In this document: positions 39,340-46,126 of the stretch, one piece after another | How positions within the stretch are numbered: the stretch's first letter is position 1 | How the letters are laid out: each line of letters opens with the position of its first letter | NCBI GenBank assembly: GCA_015060555.1 | Contig: SUYG01000045.1 | Span: forward strand, 62,001-126,000 | Origin: Physcousia sp015060555 | Lineage (GTDB): Bacteria > Bacteroidota > Bacteroidia > Bacteroidales > Bacteroidaceae | DNA: 64,000 nt | Direction: 5' to 3' | The notes under the pieces: model-generated | The model's database searches: none | What the model saw: only the letters and a program-made list of their open reading frames with translations | What the model was told of the DNA's origin: nothing | Translations under genes and position numbers: made by a program

Positions 39340-39822
39340 ATGAAAAAGATATTGTTGTTAGCTCTTATAGCTGTTGTGCCATTCATCGCCTGGTCGCAGG
39401 CTTCCGAGCGTGGCGAACGGCGCTTTGATCCTGTGAAGTTCCAGAAGATGGTTGAGGAGTCGCTCACCAAGGCGGCGGCGCTGACGCCCGAGGAGGCCAA
39501 AGCCTTTTTCCCGATTTACAATGAGATGCGCCAGAAGCAACGCCAGATGGGACGACAAATCCATGAGCTGAAGAAGACACCAGGCAATGATGAACAGTCC
39601 TACGCCCAGACGATAGCGAAAATCAATCAGCTGAAGGTGGATATGGCCAAGCTGGAACAGGACTACTATAAGCGCTTCACGAAAGCTGTGCCTGCGGAGA
39701 AGGTCTTCAAGGTGATGAAGGCCGAAGATGACTTCCACCGTCGAATGGTACAAGGACAGCGTGGAAGAGGTCAGGAAAGGAAGGGAGGGCCGCGTCCACC
39801 GCGTGGCGAACGTCCGCAATAA
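39340..39822 (+). CDS. Periplasmic Spy/CpxP-like helical protein
   Basis: This 160-residue protein has a signal peptide (MKKILLLALIAVVPFIAWSQ). An all-helical body rich in Lys, Gln and Glu follows (LTPEEAKAFFPIYNEMRQKQ), and an Arg/Gly/Pro tail ends it (GGPRPPRGERPQ). Similar small proteins follow ECF sigma and anti-sigma genes in this group and resemble the Spy/CpxP envelope chaperones or metal-stress sensors. No LTxxQ motif is evident. Third gene of the sigma operon, 13 bp after the second. Confidence 0.65.
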   Translation: MKKILLLALIAVVPFIAWSQASERGERRFDPVKFQKMVEESLTKAAALTPEEAKAFFPIYNEMRQKQRQMGRQIHELKKTPGNDEQSYAQTIAKINQLKVDMAKLEQDYYKRFTKAVPAEKVFKVMKAEDDFHRRMVQGQRGRGQERKGGPRPPRGERPQ

Positions 39823-39825
39823 GCA

Positions 39826-40266
39826 TTATTCTTCTTTCAACAGGTCTTCGAGGAAGTGATCCAACTCCTCGTCGAGACCTTTTAGCAATTCCGTGTCCAA
39901 CATGATGGCATCGTCATCGACGATGTAAATGTCGGACATGGTTTCGCCGTCTTCACCCATCATCACAAATGAGAAGGGATGCAGGATGCTCATGTGCTCT
40001 ACCTCGTTGCGCATGGTGTTAATGCAGTGCTTGATAGCAGTGGCAGCATTCTCATACAAATCTTCCTCAGTGGGTTCAAGCCATTGGTCCACAACGATGC
40101 GCATGAGTTCCTTCATGTCATCGTCAAAGATGCGTAGCTCACCGCTTTCAGGCTTCACCTGCATGTGAAGGTCTGTCAACACGGGTTCTGCGCTGGACGG
40201 GAACTTCTCGGCCACCTTCCGGATGGCACGTTGGATTTGCTGAATGGTTTGCTGAGTTGCTTTCAT
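39826..40266 (-). CDS. Acidic cytoplasmic protein of unknown function
   Basis: This 146-residue protein has no signal peptide or membrane helix. A helical N-terminus (QQTIQQIQRAIRKVAEKFPS) is followed by a beta-rich part (TDLHMQVKPESGELRIFDDD) and a very acidic C-terminus (EELDHFLEDLLKEE). No family is recognised. It stops 4 bp from the convergent Spy-like gene and shares a bidirectional terminator region with the next gene. Codon use is normal for the genome. Confidence 0.65.
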   Translation of the reverse strand: MKATQQTIQQIQRAIRKVAEKFPSSAEPVLTDLHMQVKPESGELRIFDDDMKELMRIVVDQWLEPTEEDLYENAATAIKHCINTMRNEVEHMSILHPFSFVMMGEDGETMSDIYIVDDDAIMLDTELLKGLDEELDHFLEDLLKEE

Positions 40267-40285
40267 TGTGCGGGTGTTTGTTCTT

Positions 40286-40319
40286 GAAAAAAGGCCGGAA
40301 CAGGAGTCCGACCTTTTTT
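40286..40319 (-). terminator. Terminator of the small exported protein gene
   Basis: GGCCGGA (40293-40299) pairs with TCCGACC (40307-40313), one G-T pair, flanked by runs of A on the left and T on the right. It could act in both directions, but on the minus strand it lies 49 bp after the stop of the gene at 40368. Confidence 0.8.
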
Positions 40320-40367
40320 GTGATTCCTTGTCTTGAGGAACGAGATAGAGTTAGTTAGTTATATGCG

Positions 40368-40736
40368 TTATTTAATGGCAGCCTTTCGCACTACTTTATC
40401 GACTTTGAGGATGTAACATCCGCGGGGTAGGTTGAGGCTGACGGTGGTGTCATCGCTGTCAATCTTGAAGGAGGCGACGCGCACACCAGCAAGGTTGTAG
40501 ATTTCGAGGCTCTTGCCGCTGGCATTTGTCACGCGCACCTGTGTGCCGTTGACGGTGATGGTGACGGGCGTCAGGTCTGTGTCGCCATCTTGCAGCTCGA
40601 ACTCTGGGGCTTCAGGGTTCAGGGATGAATCCATGAAGGCAGACGGTTCCTCGATGGCTTCGGCCTCTGCCTCGGCAGCCATAGTGGCCGTTGTGAGGGT
40701 GGCAGAAAGGAGCAAAAAGAGGTAATATTTCTTCAT
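40368..40736 (-). CDS. Small exported protein with type-IX-like C-terminal domain
   Basis: This 122-residue protein has a signal peptide (YYLFLLLSATLTTATMA) and a short acidic linker rich in Glu and Ala (AEAEAEAIEEPSAFMD). The last 65 residues look like the C-terminal sorting domain used by the Bacteroidota type IX secretion system: SGKSLEIYNLAGVRVASFKI, then LNLPRGCYILKVD. Normally this domain follows a large cargo; here it is most of the protein. It may be a remnant, or a small surface protein. The ATG at 40736 was chosen for the signal peptide. Confidence 0.7.
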   Translation of the reverse strand: MKKYYLFLLLSATLTTATMAAEAEAEAIEEPSAFMDSSLNPEAPEFELQDGDTDLTPVTITVNGTQVRVTNASGKSLEIYNLAGVRVASFKIDSDDTTVSLNLPRGCYILKVDKVVRKAAIK

Positions 40737-40766
40737 GTAAAACCTGTTTTCGGGGTTATTCGAGGG

Positions 40767-40798
40767 CAAATGTAGGCGTTTTCTGCGGTTCGTGCAAA
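40767..40798 (-). promoter_or_regulatory. Promoter of the small exported protein gene
   Basis: Minus strand: TACATTTG (40767-40774) and TTTG (40795-40798), 20 bp apart, a full match. Confidence 0.7.
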
Positions 40799-40830
40799 TT
40801 TTTTTAAGGAAAAACACAATATTTCTGCAA

Positions 40831-41748
40831 TTATAGTGTTATTTGCAGTCCTTCGTAGGCCAGGATGCTGTTCTCGAAGACGGCTTTCGCTTCTTGAAGC
40901 AGGATGTTCTCGTTTTCATAGCGTGCGGAGAAATGTCCGAGCACTAATTGCTGCACTTCAGCATCGCGTGCAACGGTGGCTGCTTGGCGGGCTGTGGAGT
41001 GTCCGTAGCGCTCAGCAAGTTCGTGCTCTGCATCGGCATAGGTGGCTTCATGGTAGAGCAGATTGATGCCTCGGATTTGTTCGGCCAGTTCCGGGACGGG
41101 CATTGTGTCGGAACAGTAGGCGTAGGATCGCACAGGGTCGGGTGGGGTGGTGAGGCGGCTGTGGGGGACGGTGTCTCCCCCGGCCGTTGTCCAGTCTGCG
41201 CCCTTTTTGATGCGGTTGATGGCCCATGTCGGGATTCCGTAGAAGTCAATCATCTCGCGACGGATATGTGGCAGCCCTTGTTTCTCCTTGATAAGATATC
41301 CGCAGCAGGGCAGACGGTGGCGCAATGGCAGCGACCACACTTCCATCGAACGGTCTTCGAAAATGATTTGATGGCGAGTCGTATCTATGGCGCTGAAATG
41401 GATTTCATAGTCCATGTCGGCTAAGAAATGTGCTTTCATGAATTCCACGAAAGTCTGGAGCTGCGAGGGACCATGGATGAAGAGCGGTGCCGTTCGCCCC
41501 AGTAAGCCCATTGTGGAAAGGAAGCCAGGAAGGCCAAAGACATGATCGCCGTGGGCGTGAGTGAGGAAGATGTGAGAGATTCTTTGCCAGCTCAGTCCCG
41601 TCTGGCGCCAAGCCATTTGCGCCCCCTCGCCACAATCCAGCAGCAGGAGCTTGTCGCGTACGTCCACGACCTGACATGAGGGCAGGTGCTTGCGTGTGGG
41701 CAGTGCTGAACCGCAGCCAATGATGTGAACATCAAACCTCTGTGCCAT
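40831..41748 (-). CDS. rnz: Ribonuclease Z
   Basis: This 305-residue metallo-beta-lactamase-fold nuclease matures tRNA 3' ends. The metal site is LTHAHGDHVFGLPG near residue 63, and an N-terminal SALPTRKHLPSC matches the family. Further ligands lie in YCSDTMPVPE, YHEATYADAEHE and LGHFSARYENE. Length is that of the short (bacterial) form. Last gene of the pyrB-to-rnz run, 30 bp after queC. Confidence 0.94.
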   Translation of the reverse strand: MAQRFDVHIIGCGSALPTRKHLPSCQVVDVRDKLLLLDCGEGAQMAWRQTGLSWQRISHIFLTHAHGDHVFGLPGFLSTMGLLGRTAPLFIHGPSQLQTFVEFMKAHFLADMDYEIHFSAIDTTRHQIIFEDRSMEVWSLPLRHRLPCCGYLIKEKQGLPHIRREMIDFYGIPTWAINRIKKGADWTTAGGDTVPHSRLTTPPDPVRSYAYCSDTMPVPELAEQIRGINLLYHEATYADAEHELAERYGHSTARQAATVARDAEVQQLVLGHFSARYENENILLQEAKAVFENSILAYEGLQITL

Positions 41749-41778
41749 CTTTCAAGGTCTTTGCAACCGACGTCTTCT

Positions 41779-42552
41779 TCAGCTCTTCAACGTCTGAATC
41801 TTCCGCTGCTCAAACTTCTCCCCTCTTTCTTTCTTGGACGACGCATCTCTGGTGAAACCTAAATATTCCTCCAGCCCCGCTCGCCTGAGTTTGCATGCCG
41901 GACATTCGCCACAACCGTCTCCAGGGATGCCGTTGTAGCAAGTGAGTGTCTCATGTCGTATCAGCTCCAACACGCCCAGCCTGTCGGCTTTTGCCCACGT
42001 CTGTGCTTTGTCAATCCACATCAGCGGCGTGTGAACCACGAACTGTTCGTCCATCCCCAGGTTCAGGCTGACATTGAGCGCCTTGATGAAAGCATCTCTG
42101 CAATCAGGGTAGCCGCTGTAGTCTGTCTGCGATACGCCCGTTACGAGGTGGTTGATTCCTCGTTCGCGTGCGAAAACTGCTGCCACGGAGATGAAGAACA
42201 GGTTGCGTCCAGGCACGAAGGTGTTGGGAGGCCCCTCGGCGGGCTTCTCCTGATCCATTTCAATGCTGCTGTCCGTGAGTGAGTTATGGGATAGCTGGCT
42301 GATGAAGGAAACATCCATTTGGTGCCATTCTACATCACCTCCGCCACAGTTTAGTCCGTTCTTGCGGGCCACCTCGCCGGCTTTAGCTGCGATTTTCTCT
42401 GCCATCTTCACTTCCAGGACATGCTTCTGACCATAAGTGAATGTCAGCGCTGTCACCTTCTGGAAGTGCTTCAGCGCCCAGAAGAGGCAGGTCGTAGAGT
42501 CTTGTCCGCCGCTGAAAATGACGAGGGCGGTCTCCTTATTCATGGGTCTCAT
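41779..42552 (-). CDS. queC: 7-cyano-7-deazaguanine synthase
   Basis: QueC turns 7-carboxy-7-deazaguanine into preQ0 with ammonia and ATP, on the way to queuosine in tRNA. The ATP pyrophosphatase loop is FSGGQDSTTC near residue 13. The C-terminal zinc site is CYNGIPGDGCGECPACKLR. At 257 residues it is slightly longer than usual owing to a charged tail (SSKKERGEKFEQRK). Its start overlaps the stop of the queuosine precursor transporter gene by 4 bp (an in-frame ATG three codons later is also possible), which links synthesis and uptake in one transcript. Confidence 0.95.
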   Translation of the reverse strand: MRPMNKETALVIFSGGQDSTTCLFWALKHFQKVTALTFTYGQKHVLEVKMAEKIAAKAGEVARKNGLNCGGGDVEWHQMDVSFISQLSHNSLTDSSIEMDQEKPAEGPPNTFVPGRNLFFISVAAVFARERGINHLVTGVSQTDYSGYPDCRDAFIKALNVSLNLGMDEQFVVHTPLMWIDKAQTWAKADRLGVLELIRHETLTCYNGIPGDGCGECPACKLRRAGLEEYLGFTRDASSKKERGEKFEQRKIQTLKS

Positions 42553-43220
42553 ATTACGCTGTAATTGACGTCGTTGTCATAAACATCGATGCCTTCAGTG
42601 CGCTTCAGCCATGCCACGATGCGAACGGTGAGGGGTAGTATAACCACTTCACATAATGTCTTGACAACCACTTGGCTAACCATCATTAGTGCGAGGTTCT
42701 CTTCAGGTACGATGCCTCCTAAGGCGATGGGGAAGAAGATGAGCGAATCCGAGAGCTCGCCAACGATTGTTGATGCGATGGCGCGCAGGGAGAAGCGATG
42801 CCCCTTGTCGTGAATCTTCATCCTGCTCATGACATAGGCGTTGAGGAAGGAGCCGATGAGGAAGGCCGCAAAGGATGCCAGGGCGACGCGCGGAGCCAGC
42901 CCGAAGAGGGCGTGGAAGCCTTCTTGGTTGGTCCAATAGGGAGCACCCGGAATCAGATCTGCCAACCACGCCAGAAACACAAAGGCGAAGTTCATCACGA
43001 AGCCTGTCCAGATGATGAGCTTGGCCCGTCGGTAGCCCCACACCTCTGTGATGCAGTCATTGACGACATAGGAGATGGGGAATACGAGGGCACCAGCTGT
43101 CAGGTTAAGAGGGCCAAATTGTACTTGCTTGGTAGCGAGGAGGTTTGCCAGAATGAGGCACACGCAAAACGTGACGCCCAGTAACATGAACGTCACGCTG
43201 ACTGGTTCTTGCTTTTTCAA
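42549..43220 (-). CDS. Queuosine precursor transporter (YhhQ/VUT family)
   Basis: This 223-residue protein has six membrane helices and the family pattern VFPISYVVNDCITEVWGYRR near residue 46, with FMLLGVTFCVCLILANLLAT in the first helix. In E. coli the relative YhhQ imports preQ0/preQ1. The overlap with queC supports that role here. The gene lies 11 bp downstream of glyA. Confidence 0.92.
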   Translation of the reverse strand: MKKQEPVSVTFMLLGVTFCVCLILANLLATKQVQFGPLNLTAGALVFPISYVVNDCITEVWGYRRAKLIIWTGFVMNFAFVFLAWLADLIPGAPYWTNQEGFHALFGLAPRVALASFAAFLIGSFLNAYVMSRMKIHDKGHRFSLRAIASTIVGELSDSLIFFPIALGGIVPEENLALMMVSQVVVKTLCEVVILPLTVRIVAWLKRTEGIDVYDNDVNYSVI

Positions 43221-43230
43221 AGTCTTGTTC

Positions 43231-44511
43231 TTAATAGGCGAAAAGTGGATAATCCTTCATGATACCGTTGACTTCAGCACGCACGGCGGCGATGACGCTC
43301 TCGTCCTCGGGGGTGTTGAGTACGCGCTCGATGAGTTCGGCAATCTTCACCATGAGGTCTTCCTTGGCACCGCGTGTGGTGATGGCGGGTGTGCCGAGGC
43401 GGATGCCGCTGGTCTGGAAGGCGCTGCGGCTGTCGAAGGGCACCATGTTCTTGTTCACGGTGATGTCAGCGGCCACGAGGGCGTTCTCTGCCACCTTGCC
43501 GGTGAGGTCGGGGTATTTGCTGCGCAGATCCACGAGCATGGAGTGGTTGTCGGTGCCGCCGCTGACGATGTCGAAACCACGCTTGATGAGTTCGCCGGCG
43601 AGGTAGGCGGCGTTCTTCTTCACCTGTGCCTGATACTCACGGAACTCGGGGGTGAGCGCTTCTCCGAAGGCTACTGCCTTGGCAGCGATGACATGCTCCA
43701 GCGGGCCACCCTGTATGCCTGGGAAGACAGCGCTGTTGAGGAGTGCAGACATCATCTTCACCTGACCCTTGGGTGTTGTCTTGCCCCATGGATTCTCGAA
43801 GTCTTTGCCCATGAGGATGATGCCGCCACGGGGGCCGCGCAGGGTCTTGTGCGTCGTGGAGGTCACGATGTGAGCCCACTTCAGCGGGTTGTCCAGCAAG
43901 CCTGCAGCGATAAGACCTGCGGGGTGTGCCATGTCAACCATGAAGATAGCTCCGACCTTGTCGGCAATCTCGCGCATACGCTTGTAGTCCCATTCACGGC
44001 TGTAGGCAGAGCCGCCGCCGATGATGAGTTTGGGCTTGTGCTGCAGGGCCAGTTTTTCCATCTCGTCGTAGTCCACGCGGCCTGTTTCCTTGTTGAGGTT
44101 GTAGCCGACAGGACGGTAGATGATACCGCTGGTGTTCACGAGGGAGCCATGGCTGAGGTGACCACCGTGGTCGAGGTTCAGGCCCATGAAGGTGTCACCG
44201 GGATTCAGGCAGGCAAGGAAGACGGCGGCGTTAGCCTGAGCACCGGAGTGGGGCTGCACGTTGGCATATTCGGCGCCGAAGAGTTCGCAGATGCGGTCGA
44301 TGGCCAGCTGCTCCACCTTATCCACCACCTGACAGCCGCCATAGTAGCGGTGGCCGGGGTAGCCTTCAGCATATTTATTGGTGAGGGGTGAGCCCATGGC
44401 CTCCATGACCTGTGGGCTGACGAAGTTTTCGGATGCGATGAGCTCAATGCCGCGCTCTTGTCGTGCTCTTTCCTCCTGGATGAGCTCGAAGATAGTGTTG
44501 TCTCGTTTCAT
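43231..44511 (-). CDS. glyA: Serine hydroxymethyltransferase
   Basis: This 426-residue PLP enzyme interconverts serine and glycine while charging tetrahydrofolate, the main source of one-carbon units. Substrate and cofactor motifs are visible: RQERGIELIASENF near the start, YPGHRYYGGC, VDMAHPAGLIAAG, and the PLP-lysine segment TSTTHKTLRGPRGG near 215-228. Length and motifs are normal. The ATG directly follows the stop of pyrI, so it is read as part of the pyr operon, linking folate and pyrimidine metabolism. Confidence 0.97.
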   Translation of the reverse strand: MKRDNTIFELIQEERARQERGIELIASENFVSPQVMEAMGSPLTNKYAEGYPGHRYYGGCQVVDKVEQLAIDRICELFGAEYANVQPHSGAQANAAVFLACLNPGDTFMGLNLDHGGHLSHGSLVNTSGIIYRPVGYNLNKETGRVDYDEMEKLALQHKPKLIIGGGSAYSREWDYKRMREIADKVGAIFMVDMAHPAGLIAAGLLDNPLKWAHIVTSTTHKTLRGPRGGIILMGKDFENPWGKTTPKGQVKMMSALLNSAVFPGIQGGPLEHVIAAKAVAFGEALTPEFREYQAQVKKNAAYLAGELIKRGFDIVSGGTDNHSMLVDLRSKYPDLTGKVAENALVAADITVNKNMVPFDSRSAFQTSGIRLGTPAITTRGAKEDLMVKIAELIERVLNTPEDESVIAAVRAEVNGIMKDYPLFAY

Positions 44512-44967
44512 TTATACTAGTTTTACTTGTTTGATGTCTTGTTCGTGGTTGCAGTAATGGCAACGGATGATGCCCTGTTGTTTGTCAACGACATGAAAGT
44601 GTGTGGACATGGGCTCGTTATTGGTGATGCATTTGGGGTTGTCACAGTGTACAATGCCGTGTAGCTCGTCGGGCAGCACAACAGGTCGTTTCTCTACGAC
44701 CTCATAATCGCGAATGATGGTGAGCGTCACATTGGGTGCTACTACGGATAGCTGGTTCAGCTCCTCGTCAGTGAAGAAGCGGTCGGCAATCTTGATGATG
44801 CTCTTCGTCCCCATCTTATGGGACTTCAGGTTGAAGCCGATCGTCACCTTCGATGTCATCTGATCAAGATGCAGGAGGTTGATGACCTCAAAGAGCCGGT
44901 CGCAGGGGATATGGTCGATGACGGTGCCGTGGTCCAGAGCGGAAACAATCAGTTCTTGTCGTTTCAT
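44512..44967 (-). CDS. pyrI: Aspartate carbamoyltransferase regulatory subunit
   Basis: This 151-residue regulatory chain binds CTP/ATP and bridges catalytic trimers. The allosteric domain includes LDHGTVIDHIPCDRLFEVIN. The zinc domain has four cysteines in CDNPKC and CHYC, in the expected order. ATG at 44967 is chosen: the frame extends 64 codons further but those overlap pyrB and lack family similarity. The gap to pyrB is 43 bp and holds a hairpin that covers part of this gene's ribosome-binding site. The next gene, glyA, begins directly after its stop. Confidence 0.96.
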   Translation of the reverse strand: MKRQELIVSALDHGTVIDHIPCDRLFEVINLLHLDQMTSKVTIGFNLKSHKMGTKSIIKIADRFFTDEELNQLSVVAPNVTLTIIRDYEVVEKRPVVLPDELHGIVHCDNPKCITNNEPMSTHFHVVDKQQGIIRCHYCNHEQDIKQVKLV

Positions 44968-44976
44968 GGGAAATCT

Positions 44977-44997
44977 CCTGTCGGGGGAACCGACAGG
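44977..44997 (-). promoter_or_regulatory. Hairpin covering part of the pyrI ribosome-binding site
   Basis: On the minus strand CCTGTCGG (complement of 44990-44997) pairs perfectly with CCGACAGG (complement of 44977-44984) over 5 nt. The 3' arm contributes the AGG of an AGGAG ribosome-binding site placed 7 nt before the pyrI ATG. Ribosomes finishing pyrB could open it. Confidence 0.6.
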
Positions 44998-45010
44998 CGC
45001 ACTTATAGGG

Positions 45011-45955
45011 TTATGAGATAATGGTTTTGTCGTTTTGAATCTGCTCCAGTGTGATGCCAAGTGTGTCGCAGATGAGAGCTTGGCGGGCGAAGAGGCCGTT
45101 GCGAGCCTGCTGGAAATAGTAGGCGTGGGGGTCGTCATCGATGCTGTATTCAATCTCATTGACGCGGGGCAGGGGATGGAGAATGCGCATATTATCCTTT
45201 GCCTTGGACAGCATATCCAGCTTCAGCAGGTAGCGGTCCTTGACGCGTTCGTATTCCATGAGGTCTGTGAAACGCTCGCGTTGCACGCGTGTCATATATA
45301 ATATGTCCGCGCCCGCGATGACGTCGGCGTCGAAATCCTGGTGCTCTACGTAGCGAATGCCATGCTGCTTGCAGTAATCCTTGTATGTCTGTGGCATCGC
45401 CAGTTCGTCGGGCGCAATGAAATGGAATGTCGGGTTGAAGTGTCGCATGGCCGTGAGTAGGCTGTGTACGGTGCGCCCATATTTCAGATCGCCTACGAGA
45501 TAGATGTTCAGGTCGTCCAGTCTGCCTTGTGTCTGGTTGATGGTGTAGAGGTCCAGCATCGTCTGTGAGGGATGTTGGTTTGCACCGTCACCGGCATTGA
45601 TGATGGGCACAGGCGCAATCTCGCTGGCATAGCGTGCAGCACCCTCCAGGTGGTGGCGCATCACGATGACGTCGGCGTAGTTGCTGACCATCATGATGGT
45701 GTCTTTGAGCGTTTCGCCTTTGGTGCCGCTGGTGACTTTCGGGTCGGCAAAGCCAATGACTCTGGCTCCGAGGCGGTTGGCGGCAGTTTCGAAACTCAGG
45801 CGTGTGCGCGTGCTGGGCTCAAAGAAGAGTGTGGCAACGACGCGGCCTTGCAGGAGAAGCCGATTGGGATGCTTCTCAAATTCCTGGGCCATGCGGATAA
45901 GGTATTCAATCTTCTCCCGTGAATGGTCAGCGATGGTGACGAGACTTCTATTCAT
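45011..45955 (-). CDS. pyrB: Aspartate carbamoyltransferase catalytic subunit
   Basis: This 314-residue enzyme makes carbamoyl-aspartate, the committed step of pyrimidine synthesis. Carbamoyl-phosphate motifs FEPSTRTRLSFE (near residue 49) and HPSQTMLDLYT are present, as are GDLKYGRTVHSL and the loop RILHPLPRVNEI. Length is standard. First gene of the six-gene run pyrB-pyrI-glyA-transporter-queC-rnz. Its promoter -7 element, TACATTTG on the minus strand, lies at 45981-45988. Confidence 0.97.
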   Translation of the reverse strand: MNRSLVTIADHSREKIEYLIRMAQEFEKHPNRLLLQGRVVATLFFEPSTRTRLSFETAANRLGARVIGFADPKVTSGTKGETLKDTIMMVSNYADVIVMRHHLEGAARYASEIAPVPIINAGDGANQHPSQTMLDLYTINQTQGRLDDLNIYLVGDLKYGRTVHSLLTAMRHFNPTFHFIAPDELAMPQTYKDYCKQHGIRYVEHQDFDADVIAGADILYMTRVQRERFTDLMEYERVKDRYLLKLDMLSKAKDNMRILHPLPRVNEIEYSIDDDPHAYYFQQARNGLFARQALICDTLGITLEQIQNDKTIIS

Positions 45956-45980
45956 AAAGCAGGGTTACGTAATCTCTCGG

Positions 45981-45988
45981 CAAATGTA
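45981..45988 (-). promoter_or_regulatory. Promoter -7 element of the pyrB operon
   Basis: The minus strand reads TACATTTG, 26 bp before the pyrB ATG. Confidence 0.5.
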
Positions 45989-46094
45989 CTGCAAAAGATT
46001 GAAATGAGCACACTCGAAAGTGTGAATAGTTACAAAGATAGTAAAAAAAACACACTTTTCATCATTTCTTCGCGCTCATGTGAGAGAATTCCAC

Positions 46095-46102
46095 TATATT
46101 TG
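46095..46102 (+). promoter_or_regulatory. Promoter -7 element of the PBP1A gene
   Basis: TATATTTG followed by CAACCC, 25 bp before the chosen ATG. Its position argues against the longer upstream frame. Confidence 0.5.
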
Positions 46103-46126
46103 CAACCCATTTCCACCTTTGGTGTC

